A stretch of 36,973 nucleotides of DNA from UBA1794 sp050946375 (GCA_050946375.1 JBMNUT010000019.1:1-36973), one strand, 5' to 3'. Numbered from the stretch's first letter, positions 8,804-17,402 are shown. The notes: a model not told the origin generated them from the sequence alone. Program-made: numbers and translations.

Positions 8804-10441
8804 CTACTTGTCTGCCAGGTCGGCGGCGGGGGACGGGCGCGTCTCCTCAAAGCCTGTCGGCTCGGTCTGCTCCGCCGTGAGCGGACGGGTGCTCAAGTAG
8901 ATGATGGCTTCGTCCCGGTTGCCGTAGAGGGCCACTTGGAGATTTTCCCCAAAGGAGCCGCGTTCCGTGCCGAGGCGCTTGCGCAGGGCGTCGTAGAGCT
9001 GGCGGCCTTTGCCCCATTGGAGGCCGTCGAGCCGGATGCGCATGGCCACGTAGTCGGGCCGGGCTTGCGGGTCGAGCTCGGGAGTGGCTTGCTTCCCGGC
9101 ATTTTCCGGCAGCAGGAGGTTGCCCCCGAGGCGGTAGGTGTAGCAGTAGCCGCTGGCCGGGAAGGGAAGAGTCTCGACGTTTCGCTCTGCTATGATAGCC
9201 TTTTTCAGTGGGTCGGGGATGAACTTTTCCTGAAACTGCCCGGCGGTCATTGTGGCGAGGTCCAGGCCTTCAATCCGCCCGCCTTCGAATTTCTGGACAA
9301 TGCGCTCGGCCATTCCTTCGGCGTCGAAGTAGTTGCTCCGCGCGGCGTCGTAGAGAACCGGGCCGCCGTATGCCACTTCCAGTAATTCGAACTGTGGCTC
9401 GATGACAAAGCGGCCGTCTTTTCCGACGAAGCCATACTTCCGTCCCTTGACGCTCACGAGGGCGATGTCACCGAGGAAGGGGTCGGCCCGTTCAAATTGC
9501 GGCTCGATGACCCATTTTCCCTTGCGGTCTACGTATCCCCATAGCTTCCCGTCGGCCGTAGCGGCTGCCAAATCGCCGGAGACGAAGGGGTAAGCCTCTG
9601 CGAATTGCGGTTCGATGAGTAGGTTCCCCTCCTTGTCGCAATATCCCCACTTCTCCCCGTCGAGGCGCACGGCGTAGATTTCGCCCCATGCCTGTATGTC
9701 GCTGAAGCGGGGGGCGATGCGGTATTTTCCGTTATGGTCGATGGTTCCCCACTTTCCGCCTGTCCTCACGGCGGCCAGGCCGTCACTTTGGAAGGGAAGT
9801 GCCTTGTCGAACCGGCAGGGGACGGCCAGTTTTCCCTCACGGTCGATGTAGCCGCAGCGGCCGGAGCTGTCCATTACGGGAAAACGCCCGCAGCTGAATC
9901 CGGCCAGGTCGGGGTTGGCGGGCGCAAGCCCCGTAAGGTCGATGGCTTTGCGGCCCTGCGTGTCGTAGAAAGTGCAGTGGAGGAGCGTGTCGTCGTGCGC
10001 CTCCACCACCCGGGCCAGGCCCTCAGAGTAGTGATTGGCCCAGAGGGCTTGACGCAGGGTGAAGAGCTCCCGGCCGTCGGGGGCTATGGCCGTGGGCGCG
10101 CCCTCTGCCGTTGTGACCCAGGCTATGCCGTCGGAAAATCCAGTGGCGTAGTCGAATCGGACGGGAGTCACTGCGTTTCCCTCCTGGTCGATATAGCCGG
10201 AGGTGGATTTCTTGTTGGCGTAGCTGATGACTTTGGCGCGTCCTTCGTAGAAAACCTCGGCGTGGTCGAACTGGGGGGCGATGACAAATTGCCCTTTGCG
10301 GTTGATGTATCCCCATTTTCCCCCGCTCTTTGCGGGGATGAGGCTCATGTCGGGGGAGTTGCTGCTGTAGTTTTCGCTGCCGCACGATGCCGCGGCAAGC
10401 CCCAGGAGGAGCAGGAGACTGGAAAAGGTGATGCGTTTCAT
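8804..10441 (-). CDS. WG-repeat lipoprotein
   Basis: 545 residues, starting MKRITFSSLLLLLGLAAASC, a lipoprotein signal with Cys at residue 20. Seven WG-type repeats of about 30-50 residues fill roughly residues 40-400. Each has the pattern (K/L)WG(Y/T)-D-(K/R)-G-K-x-x-I-x-P-(Q/R)F, for example KWGYINRKGQFVIAPQF and KWGYCDKEGNLLIEPQF. WG repeats form a beta-structured array, and no enzymatic role is established. The last 150 residues form a separate region with no family I recognise. The reading frame stays open upstream of ATG 10441 through repeat sequence, but only this start gives a signal peptide and a properly placed promoter. It is a single gene between two terminators. Confidence 0.88.
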   Translation of the reverse strand: MKRITFSSLLLLLGLAAASCGSENYSSNSPDMSLIPAKSGGKWGYINRKGQFVIAPQFDHAEVFYEGRAKVISYANKKSTSGYIDQEGNAVTPVRFDYATGFSDGIAWVTTAEGAPTAIAPDGRELFTLRQALWANHYSEGLARVVEAHDDTLLHCTFYDTQGRKAIDLTGLAPANPDLAGFSCGRFPVMDSSGRCGYIDREGKLAVPCRFDKALPFQSDGLAAVRTGGKWGTIDHNGKYRIAPRFSDIQAWGEIYAVRLDGEKWGYCDKEGNLLIEPQFAEAYPFVSGDLAAATADGKLWGYVDRKGKWVIEPQFERADPFLGDIALVSVKGRKYGFVGKDGRFVIEPQFELLEVAYGGPVLYDAARSNYFDAEGMAERIVQKFEGGRIEGLDLATMTAGQFQEKFIPDPLKKAIIAERNVETLPFPASGYCYTYRLGGNLLLPENAGKQATPELDPQARPDYVAMRIRLDGLQWGKGRQLYDALRKRLGTERGSFGENLQVALYGNRDEAIIYLSTRPLTAEQTEPTGFEETRPSPAADLADK

Positions 10442-10507
10442 GTGAATAGAGTATAGGGTTGTTTTGAATAAGTATACTAAAAAATAAAAATTCGGGGGGG
10501 GTAGCTG

Positions 10508-10540
10508 CAAAGATAAGTGAATATATTCGAAAGATACAAC
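10508..10540 (-). promoter_or_regulatory. Promoter of the WG-repeat lipoprotein gene
   Basis: On the minus strand GTTG (10537-10540), 21 bases, then TATCTTTG (10508-10515) fit the phylum consensus with one mismatch in the -33 box. The leader would be about 60 bases and AT-rich. Confidence 0.65.
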
Positions 10541-10636
10541 CGTTTTCTGAAAAAAGTGCTTCGTTTTTACCCGGTAGGGGAAGCGCGGGTCGCGGTGCGG
10601 GCTTGGGGAAACGGTGGCGGGCTGCGCGGCTCTCGT

Positions 10637-10719
10637 AGAAAGGGTGCGGCACTTTTCGGGAAAAATGGCAGGGCTTTTTAAAAAAAGCGCAGGCACTCTG
10701 TGAGGGAAGTGCCTGCGCT
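10637..10719 (+). repeat. 22-base repeat cluster, copy 2 of the 73-base direct repeat
   Basis: It has three units, nearly identical to 8671-8743. The two copies flank the WG-repeat gene in the same orientation. Confidence 0.85.
10678..10719 (-). terminator. Terminator of the glycosidase operon
   Basis: A 12-base perfect stem (10686-10697 with 10708-10719) has a 10-base loop and is followed on the minus strand by a T-run (10679-10685). It lies 60 bases past the GH127-type gene. Confidence 0.8.
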
Positions 10720-10778
10720 CTTTAGCGAAAGGATGGCCGCGCGGAGGGGACTGTTGCGCCGCTCCGGCGGGAGAGGGG

Positions 10779-12812
10779 TCAGTCTTCGGGCACGGGGACG
10801 GGTGCCAAGTGCCAGTAGACGGAGAAGCGGTTGCGGTAAATCCCGTAGAGCGGTACGAAGCGGAGCGTGCTTCCGTCGGAGGTGGCGCGGGTGGTGAAGT
10901 GCAGGGGCTTGCCCGCTTCGGGCTGAAGCCAGGAGAGGTCGGCCGCGTTGCCCGTGATTTCCGGTATGTTCATCTGCACCTGGTAGGCCTTGGGCACGTC
11001 GCCGTAGAAATAATCGGTGGCGTTGATGAGCTTGTCGGTCACACCTTTTGTCCCCAAGTCTCCGGCCAGTACGATGGGTCCGCAGAGGATGGCGGCCGTT
11101 TGCGGCGCATCGGGCAGCGGTTCGGCATGGAGTTCCATGGGCAGGATGAGCTGCACTTCGTCGCCGGGCTTCCAGGTACGTTTGATCCGGCAGTATCCGT
11201 CGCGTCCGGGGCGCACCTTCTGCGGCTCGCCGTTGAGGCTGATTTGCATCGTGGTCTTGCACCAGTAGGGCACGCGTATGGCCAGTGTGAAGCGTTTCTC
11301 CCGCCCTTCGAAGCGCAGGGTGCTGCTACCTTCTTCCGGGAAACGGGTGGTTTGCTCCAGGAGTATGCCCTCTTCGCGCCAGGTGAGGCGGGAGGCGATG
11401 AACTGATTGACGTATATTTCGTCGTCGGAGTGCAGGTAAATCGACTCGGTGTAGCGCACCGGATTTTCCATTCCCGTGCCGGTGCAGCACCAAAAGACGT
11501 CCTTATTCCGCCCAAACGTCTTGAATCCGCCCGGTTCGAGCGTATGAAAGTACATAAAGTTACTGTTTTCCGGGTAAATGCTGCCCAGAATGTGGTTAAA
11601 GAGGGCCCGTTCTACGTAATCGGCATACTTGCTTTCCGGATTGATGCAGCACAATCGCTCGGAAAGCAGTATCAAATTGTAAGAGCAGCAAGTCTCTCCG
11701 GCTTTTATGCCTAACTCTTTGGCAAGAGTGTCGGGCCCGTAGTTCCAATGCTCGGCGTAACCGGTGGAACCGTTGGCGTATGTGCGCCGTTGCGTTACCG
11801 TTTCCCAGAAATTGACGGCCGCTTTTCGGAAAAACTTATCGCCTGTCATCTCATACATGCGGGCCGCTGCCGTAAACTGGGGGATTGTGGCGTTGGCGTG
11901 GCGGTAGTTGTGCGGTTTTGCGGGGTCGTTCAGCACGTCGCGCCCTTGTGAAGCGGGAAGAAGTTTGTCGGTTTGCTGGAAAAGTCGGGCACATTCCAGG
12001 TAGCGGGGCTGCCGCGTGAGCAAATAGAGCTGGAGTAGTGCGTCGCTGAAGCCGCCTTGTTCCATTTCGTCCATCACCTTTTGCCAGTTTGCGGGGTCGC
12101 TCTTGATGCGTTCGGCGCGGCCGCAGAAGTAATCACCCATGTTGGTGGCCAGAGCCAGGGCCTGGTAGCTGCGGCCGATGCGGTAGGCGTCGATGAGTCC
12201 CTGCAGTATTTTGTGCTGCGTGTAGTAGGGTGCCCAGCCTTGTCCCGTGGTTTCCACCACGTCGAGCATCGTCTCGGGCGAGGCGCCTATGTATCCTCCG
12301 CCCAGTTCCTGTTGGCACTGGTCGAGCACCATGATGGTGTGGTCAAGTTTTTCCTTGCATTCTTCCGAACCGGTGAGCGCATAGAGTCGGCTCATGGCGC
12401 TGAGGTAGTGGCCCAGGGTGTGGCCTTTCAGGTCGGTTTGTTCCCAGCCTCCGTAGGGTTTCACGCGGGGCGGGTTTTTGAGTCCTGCGTTCTTCAGGAA
12501 GAAGTAGAGCAGCCGGTCGGGGTCGAGGCTGAGCAGGAATTGTGCGTCGAGCTGCTGCCTTTGGAGAAAAGGCCCGTCGAGCAGTTGCACCGTGCCGGTG
12601 GGGAAGGCTTGCAGGCGCGTGTGTTCCGTCAGTGAGTCGCGTTCTGCCGGGGCGGGGGCGCCGGGGTTACGGGCTGCGAGGCCGGGGCTTTGCAGCAGGA
12701 GGCACAGGGCGAGCAGGGCGCAGAGCGTCGCACCCGCCTGGAAGTGGCGGTACTTTTGCGGAAAAGTGGCGGCACTTTTCGGGAAAAGGGGCAGTACTTT
12801 TGGGAGTTTCAT
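10779..12812 (-). CDS. GH127-type (DUF1680) glycoside hydrolase, exported
   Basis: 677 residues. It resembles beta-L-arabinofuranosidases of family GH127/GH146, which cleave terminal beta-L-arabinofuranose from plant glycans using a zinc-bound Cys nucleophile. The expected signature is present: Glu373-Thr-Cys375 in GETCCSYN, and the Cys-Cys pair 442-443 in WCCTGTGME. An (alpha/alpha)6 barrel region (GGWEQTDLKGHTLGHYLSA near 85) and C-terminal beta domains (RVPYWC, GPIVLAGDLG) fit the family. The N-terminus is odd: residues 6-27 are encoded by repeat units, and the hydrophobic signal core starts only near residue 28. No other ATG is available before the signal core. The gene begins 11 bases after the TlpA-like stop. 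Exact substrate is not known. Confidence 0.88.
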   Translation of the reverse strand: MKLPKVLPLFPKSAATFPQKYRHFQAGATLCALLALCLLLQSPGLAARNPGAPAPAERDSLTEHTRLQAFPTGTVQLLDGPFLQRQQLDAQFLLSLDPDRLLYFFLKNAGLKNPPRVKPYGGWEQTDLKGHTLGHYLSAMSRLYALTGSEECKEKLDHTIMVLDQCQQELGGGYIGASPETMLDVVETTGQGWAPYYTQHKILQGLIDAYRIGRSYQALALATNMGDYFCGRAERIKSDPANWQKVMDEMEQGGFSDALLQLYLLTRQPRYLECARLFQQTDKLLPASQGRDVLNDPAKPHNYRHANATIPQFTAAARMYEMTGDKFFRKAAVNFWETVTQRRTYANGSTGYAEHWNYGPDTLAKELGIKAGETCCSYNLILLSERLCCINPESKYADYVERALFNHILGSIYPENSNFMYFHTLEPGGFKTFGRNKDVFWCCTGTGMENPVRYTESIYLHSDDEIYVNQFIASRLTWREEGILLEQTTRFPEEGSSTLRFEGREKRFTLAIRVPYWCKTTMQISLNGEPQKVRPGRDGYCRIKRTWKPGDEVQLILPMELHAEPLPDAPQTAAILCGPIVLAGDLGTKGVTDKLINATDYFYGDVPKAYQVQMNIPEITGNAADLSWLQPEAGKPLHFTTRATSDGSTLRFVPLYGIYRNRFSVYWHLAPVPVPED
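12741..12806 (+). repeat. 22-base repeat cluster inside the GH127-type signal region
   Basis: Three units (GGCGGTACTTTTGCGG, GGCGGCACTTTTCGGG, GGCAGTACTTTTGGG) lie in frame within the first 27 codons of the gene on the other strand. They encode VLPLFPKSAATFPQKYRHF. Confidence 0.85.
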
Positions 12813-12823
12813 GCAGAGGTTGT

Positions 12824-14650
12824 TTAAAGTTTCTGTGATGCTTTTTGTATTTCGCTGCGCAGTGTGTCGTTGCCGGGGAAGCCGGTTTGGCGGTAGCGCA
12901 GCGTGCCGTCGGGGGCGAAGATGAGGTAGGTGGGTACGCCTTGCAGGGCGAGTTTCTTGCGGACTGCCTCGGCCTGTTCGCTGCTGAGGCGCACGTGCCG
13001 GCCGGGAATGTCGCATATCATGTCGGCCCAGAGCGCTTCGGGCGAGGAGGCGCTGCTGAGGTAGAGCCAGACGACGGGCTTCTCTTCCAGCTCCGTCTTG
13101 AGGCTCCGGAGCGACTGGTGCGCCATCAGGCAGGGGCGGCACCACGTCTCCCAGAAGTCCACTACGACGGTTTTTCCCGCGAGGGGCTGCAGGAGCAGGC
13201 GGAAGATGCCGTCGGCGTCGGTCAGGGCGGGGTCGATGGTGGTGATTTCGTAGCCGTCCTTCTGTTCGTTCTGCCGCATGCGCTGGAGCAGGGCGTCATG
13301 CCCGGCTTCCACTTCGGCCGCGGCTTCCGGGGGCAGGAGGCGCAGGCTGTCGCACTGGGCGGCAGTGAGGGGCGTGCGGTAGTACAGCTGTTTCTGCCAC
13401 CGGATGAGGCGGTGCAGGTCGAAGAGTATACCCTCGCGGGTGTCGTGCCTTGCGGCATAGTCGGCCAGGAACTGCTCCGGCAGGCGGGCAACGATGGCGG
13501 TATAGGCAGGCGAGAGCAGGCTTTCTGCCTCGTTGAGGCAGTCGAGCGTGAGGAAGCCTTGTGGGTTGAGCTCGGGGTCGGCCAGGCTGAGGTCGATTTC
13601 ACGGCCGATGTATTGCTTCCAGCTTGCGGGTATTTCGAGGGCGGCTATGGCCTTGCGCAGGGAGTCGGGCGTGTCGGCACGGGGAAATGCGGGCGATTGG
13701 ATGAAGTTCTGCAGTCCGGCCAGGTAGCCGCCGTAGCGCACGGGGGTGAAGCGGGCTTCCTTTTTCCCGTCGGGGGCGGGGCAAACGGCAGTTTGCAGCG
13801 AGTTGGTGCGGTCGTGGCAGGCAGCCATGTCGACCTCCACGAGGGTGGTTTCGCCCGGCGCGGCCAGGCAGTTGAAGAGAAGTCCGTTGCCCAGGTTGAA
13901 ACTCAGCCGCTCGGGCAGGAAGAGAGTGAGGCGCAGCGTGGCGCAGCCCGTGGCGTCGAGTTCGAACTGGCCGGGCAGGTAGTTGTCCAGACCGTTGTCG
14001 GTGCTGAACCGGACGTAGCTCACTTTGCGGGGCATGCCCTGCCGGTATCCGAGCAGGTGCAGGCGCACCGTGGCCGTATCCCGGCCCATCCGTACGGCGG
14101 GCAGCGCTTCTTCCCGCGGGATGGCGGGGCGCTTGAGCAGGCGGCGGTAGGGCTTGGGGCGGATGCCGTAGAAGGCGAACGGGCCGAAGAGGTGGGTTTT
14201 GCCGCAGAGGTCGAACTGCTTCGTGCCGCGGGGCAGCGGGGGAAAGGTCCATTCCACCGCGCGTTCCTGCTGGCGGCCTATGCGGTATGCCTCGCCGGGC
14301 TTCCATCCTTCGGCGCGGCGCAGGGGCAGTTGTTCGCCCGAGGGCAGGAGGAGGCAGGGCGCGGCCGTGAGGCTGTCGCTCTGCAGGCGGGCGGAATGCA
14401 GGAGGAGGTGTACCACGGTCGACGTGTCGGTGCAGGTGATGCCCGTCAGCGCGCCGAACTGTGCGGTGGAGAGCAGGCAGCCCGGAGGCGAGGAGGTGCG
14501 CCCGCGGGCAAGGAGGGGGCTGCCCGCCACGAGCAGGAGGCACAGCGCCGTCAGCATGCAACGCAGGGCGGCGGGGAAAAAGATGCGGGTGTTTTCGGAA
14601 AAACCGGCAGGACTTTTCGGGAAAAGGGGCAGTACTTTTTTCGGTTTCAT
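12824..14650 (-). CDS. TlpA-like thioredoxin-domain protein, exported
   Basis: 608 residues. The C-terminal 150 residues are a TlpA/ResA-type thioredoxin domain: VVVDFWETWCRPCLMAH, with Cys504 and Cys507, then VPTYLIFAPDGTLRYRQTGFPG, which contains the cis-Pro. Such proteins act as thiol-disulfide reductants in the periplasm. The long N-terminal region (about 50-470) has no family I can name; in Bacteroidetes similar positions hold DUF4369-like or beta-rich domains. The signal region is again unusual: residues 6-26 are repeat-encoded, and the hydrophobic core is at about 31-47. The start overlaps the stop of the DUF418 gene by four bases (ATGA), so translation is probably coupled. Moderate confidence in redox function, low for its partner. 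Confidence 0.82.
   Translation of the reverse strand: MKPKKVLPLFPKSPAGFSENTRIFFPAALRCMLTALCLLLVAGSPLLARGRTSSPPGCLLSTAQFGALTGITCTDTSTVVHLLLHSARLQSDSLTAAPCLLLPSGEQLPLRRAEGWKPGEAYRIGRQQERAVEWTFPPLPRGTKQFDLCGKTHLFGPFAFYGIRPKPYRRLLKRPAIPREEALPAVRMGRDTATVRLHLLGYRQGMPRKVSYVRFSTDNGLDNYLPGQFELDATGCATLRLTLFLPERLSFNLGNGLLFNCLAAPGETTLVEVDMAACHDRTNSLQTAVCPAPDGKKEARFTPVRYGGYLAGLQNFIQSPAFPRADTPDSLRKAIAALEIPASWKQYIGREIDLSLADPELNPQGFLTLDCLNEAESLLSPAYTAIVARLPEQFLADYAARHDTREGILFDLHRLIRWQKQLYYRTPLTAAQCDSLRLLPPEAAAEVEAGHDALLQRMRQNEQKDGYEITTIDPALTDADGIFRLLLQPLAGKTVVVDFWETWCRPCLMAHQSLRSLKTELEEKPVVWLYLSSASSPEALWADMICDIPGRHVRLSSEQAEAVRKKLALQGVPTYLIFAPDGTLRYRQTGFPGNDTLRSEIQKASQKL
14574..14645 (+). repeat. 22-base repeat cluster inside the TlpA-like signal region
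   Basis: Three units (GATGCGGGTGTTTTCGG, CCGGCAGGACTTTTCGGG, GGGCAGTACTTTTTTCGG) encode VLPLFPKSPAGFSENTRIFF on the minus strand. This is the same placement as in the downstream GH127-type gene. Confidence 0.85.
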
Positions 14651-15867
14651 GCGGCGGTCTCTCTTGTCGGTTGCGGGCGGTTGCGGTCGGAGCCTATCCA
14701 CGTCAGGCGTTTCCATACGTACTCCAGCGGGCCGTGGCGGTGGCTTTTCATCCAGTAGTGGCAGAAGGTGAACTGAACGGCCAGCAGCACTATGCCGAGA
14801 CCCACGCTGGCCGTGATGCCGAGGTGCTGGTCGAGGTCGAATCCCCAGTTATAGAAAAGCAGCGAACCGGCCATGCCCTGCGTCACGTAGTTCGTGAGAC
14901 TCATGCGCCCGTAGGGCATGGTTTTGCGCAGGGCGCCGCGCCAGGACGTGCGGTAGTAGGCATAGAGTACGCCGGCGACGAGCAGGAGCATGAAGGAAAA
15001 CTTGTGGAGCGAGCTGACAAGCAGCAGCAGCGGCGTGCGAAGCTGCGGGTCGCTCACGAAGTCGGGCAGCATGCCGGCCAGACCGTAGAGGGGGAAAAAG
15101 GCGATGAGTGCGCCGCCCGCTATCTTGCCCCACAGCGGCAGTTGGGCTTCGAGGAAGAGCTTTCGCCGGCCGACGAGCATGCCCAGCATGAAGAGTGCGG
15201 CGGTCTGGAAGACGCGCCCGTTGTTCCACGCCCAAGCGAGGCTGACCAACTGGCCTTCCCACAGGTTGGTTTTCAGCATATCCCAGAAGCCTGCTCCGCT
15301 TTGTGCCGCATAGGTGGCCGCCCAGTAGGGGCCTTCGCCGATGGGCGGCAGGCAGCAGTCGGGCGCCAGGAGCGCGGCAAAAATCTGGTAGAGGCATACG
15401 GGCTGGAGCAGGCATACGCAGGCTATGACGAAGACCTTGCGGTCGGAGAGCCGCGCCACGAGGGGCAAGACGAGGCCCACGATGGCGTAAAGGACGAGAA
15501 TCTCTGCCGTAAAGAACGCGGCGTCGAGCTGCCCGATGAGGAAAAGCATGCACATGCGCCAGCAGAAGCGCAGGCGGAAGTCGCGGCCGCGGCGCTGCTC
15601 GTTGTCGTACTGTATGTAGAAACTGAACCCGAAGAGCAGGGCAAATATGGCGTAGGCCTTGCCCCCGATGAGAAAGAAGAGGCCGTCCCAGAGAGCGCGG
15701 TCGGTGAAATTGAGCCAAAGGGGTTGGTTTTCGGTGGACGGATAGGAGTAAAAATTATAATGCTCCATGGTGTGGAGCACAATGATGGCCATCACGGCCA
15801 GCGCGCGCAGCGCGTCGGCCACGTCCACGCGTGCGTTTCGCGTCGGGAGAGTAGGGGCGGTTTCCAT
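14647..15867 (-). CDS. DUF418-type multipass membrane protein
   Basis: 406 residues with about ten hydrophobic segments. The start (RVDVADALRALAVMAIIVLHTMEHYNF) resembles the first helix of the DUF418/YeiB and acyltransferase-3-like group, with a His in the first membrane segment. The C-terminal part contains PYGRMSLTNYVTQGMAGSLLFYNWGFDLD, the typical DUF418 segment. These proteins are predicted transporters or acyl-transfer-related proteins, and no reaction is established. It lies between hisS and the TlpA-like gene and overlaps the latter by four bases. The 94 bases separating it from hisS are a repeat cluster with no clear promoter, so read-through from hisS is possible. Confidence 0.85.
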   Translation of the reverse strand: METAPTLPTRNARVDVADALRALAVMAIIVLHTMEHYNFYSYPSTENQPLWLNFTDRALWDGLFFLIGGKAYAIFALLFGFSFYIQYDNEQRRGRDFRLRFCWRMCMLFLIGQLDAAFFTAEILVLYAIVGLVLPLVARLSDRKVFVIACVCLLQPVCLYQIFAALLAPDCCLPPIGEGPYWAATYAAQSGAGFWDMLKTNLWEGQLVSLAWAWNNGRVFQTAALFMLGMLVGRRKLFLEAQLPLWGKIAGGALIAFFPLYGLAGMLPDFVSDPQLRTPLLLLVSSLHKFSFMLLLVAGVLYAYYRTSWRGALRKTMPYGRMSLTNYVTQGMAGSLLFYNWGFDLDQHLGITASVGLGIVLLAVQFTFCHYWMKSHRHGPLEYVWKRLTWIGSDRNRPQPTRETAA

Positions 15868-15870
15868 AAG

Positions 15871-15956
15871 GGGGCAGGTGTTTTCGGGAAAAGCGGCAGC
15901 ACTTTTCGCCCAAAGTGTAAGTACTTTTGGCGGAAAGTGCCGGCCCTTTTTCCTGC
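15871..15956 (+). repeat. 22-base repeat cluster, four units
   Basis: Units GGCAGGTGTTTTCGGG, CGGCAGCACTTTTCGCCC, GTAAGTACTTTTGGCGG and GCCGGCCCTTTTTCC fill the gap between hisS and the DUF418 gene. Confidence 0.8.
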
Positions 15957-15961
15957 GTTCG

Positions 15962-17326
15962 TCAGCGCAGTTTTTCGATTAGCTCGTCGAGGCTGAGCAT
16001 CTGCTGCTCGCCTTTCTCCATGTCCTTGAGGGTGATTTTTCCTTCGCGCAGCTCCGTTTCGCCCACGAGTGCGACGAAGGGGATGCCTTTCGTATTGGCA
16101 TAGCTCATTTGCTTCTTCATCTTGGCGGCGTCGGGGTATAGCTCGGCGCAGATGCCGGCGGCGCGTATGCGGGAGAGGGCGGGCAGACAGGCCGAAACCT
16201 CCTCCGTGCCGAAGTTGATGAACAGCAGCTGTGTGCCGCGCGTGGCGTCCTTCGGGTAGAGATCGAGCTGGTTGAGCACGTCGAAGATGCGGTCCGCTCC
16301 GAAAGAGATGCCCACCCCGCTGACGCCGGGCAGCCCGAAAATGCCGGTAAGGTTGTCGTATCGGCCGCCGCCCGTAATGCTTCCTATCTCGACATCGAGC
16401 GCTTTTACTTCAAAGATAGCCCCCGTGTAGTAATTCAGGCCGCGAGCCAGCGTGAGGTCGAGCTCCATTTCGTTTTTCAGGCCCGCTTTTTCGAGCGTGC
16501 CGAGGATGAAACGGCATTCTTCCACGCCCTTCATGCCGGTTTCGCTGCATCCGGCCAGCAATTGCTGCAGCGTGTCGAGCTTTTCGGCATTCGTCCCTTT
16601 GAGCAGGATGAGGGGCTGTAGCCGCTCGATGGCTTCGGGGCTGAGCCCTTTCTCGGCCAGTTCTTCGTTGACGGCCTGCAGCCCTATTTTATCGAGCTTG
16701 TCGATTGCCACCGTAATGTCCGTGATTTGCTCGGGCGCGCCTATGAATTCGGCAATACCGCTGAGGATTTTTCGATTATTGAGCTTGATTCGGACACGAA
16801 CGCCAAGGCGCGCGAAAACTTCGTCGACGATTTGCATGAGTTCCACCTCGTTCATCAGCGAATCGCTCCCCACTATGTCGGCGTCGCACTGGTAGAATTC
16901 GCGATAGCGGCCCTTCTGCGGCCGGTCGGCCCGCCACACGGGCTGAATCTGGTAGCGCTTGAAGGGAAAAGTGAGTTCCTCGCGGTGCATAACCACGTAG
17001 CGGGCGAAGGGAACCGTCAGGTCGTAGCGCAATCCCTTCTCGCAGAATTTGGAGGCGAGCTTGGGTGCGTTGCGCGAAAGCAGCTCCTCGTCGGTCAGAT
17101 TCTTGAAGTAATCGCCGGAATTCTGTATCTTGAAAAGTAATTTGTCGCCCTCCTCTCCGTACTTTCCCATGAGGGTGGAGAGGTTTTCCATGCTGGGCGT
17201 TTCGATTTGTTCGAAGCCGTAGAGTCGGTAAACTTGGCGGATTGTGTCGAAAATGTAGTTCCGCTTGGCCATCTCGGCGGGCGAGAAGTCGCGGGTTCCT
17301 TTGGGGATGGAGGGTTTTTGTGCCAT
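15962..17326 (-). CDS. hisS: Histidyl-tRNA synthetase
   Basis: Class II aminoacyl-tRNA synthetase that charges tRNA-His in the cytoplasm, 454 residues. Motif 1 lies around SMENLSTLMGKYGEE, motif 2 is FKRYQIQPVWRADRPQKGRYREFYQCDAD near 115-143, the His-binding LARGLNYYTGAIFEV is near 301, and GGGRYDNL plus GVGISFGADRI near 345 is motif 3. The C-terminal anticodon-binding domain starts near 360. The ATG at 17326 gives MAQKPSIPKGTRDFSP, the normal start. An in-frame ATG at 17437 would add 37 residues encoded by repeat units and is not accepted. The leader is about 130 bases and contains three repeat units. Confidence 0.97.
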   Translation of the reverse strand: MAQKPSIPKGTRDFSPAEMAKRNYIFDTIRQVYRLYGFEQIETPSMENLSTLMGKYGEEGDKLLFKIQNSGDYFKNLTDEELLSRNAPKLASKFCEKGLRYDLTVPFARYVVMHREELTFPFKRYQIQPVWRADRPQKGRYREFYQCDADIVGSDSLMNEVELMQIVDEVFARLGVRVRIKLNNRKILSGIAEFIGAPEQITDITVAIDKLDKIGLQAVNEELAEKGLSPEAIERLQPLILLKGTNAEKLDTLQQLLAGCSETGMKGVEECRFILGTLEKAGLKNEMELDLTLARGLNYYTGAIFEVKALDVEIGSITGGGRYDNLTGIFGLPGVSGVGISFGADRIFDVLNQLDLYPKDATRGTQLLFINFGTEEVSACLPALSRIRAAGICAELYPDAAKMKKQMSYANTKGIPFVALVGETELREGKITLKDMEKGEQQMLSLDELIEKLR

Positions 17327-17331
17327 GATGT

Positions 17332-17402
17332 TGGGAAAAAGGGGCAGGGCTTTTCGGGAAAAGCCTTGCATGTTTTCGGAAAAAGTGCTGCCGCTTTTGC
17401 GT
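17332..17402 (+). repeat. 22-base repeat cluster in the hisS leader
   Basis: Three units (GGGCAGGGCTTTTCGGG, CCTTGCATGTTTTCGG, GTGCTGCCGCTTTTGCG) lie between the hisS promoter and its start codon, so they would be transcribed in the 5' leader. Confidence 0.8.

Noticed and set aside
10442..10696. N-terminal extension of the WG-repeat gene beginning MPALFLKSPAIF
   Set aside because: It lies upstream of the promoter at 10508-10540 and is encoded by repeat and AT-rich spacer. The ATG at 10441 gives a lipoprotein signal.
12845..14758. Long open frames opposite real genes, e.g. plus strand 12845-14758, minus strand 6197-8242 and plus strand 1786-3468
   Set aside because: They are shadows of conserved genes in GC-rich DNA: no family motifs, skewed composition and no plausible starts.
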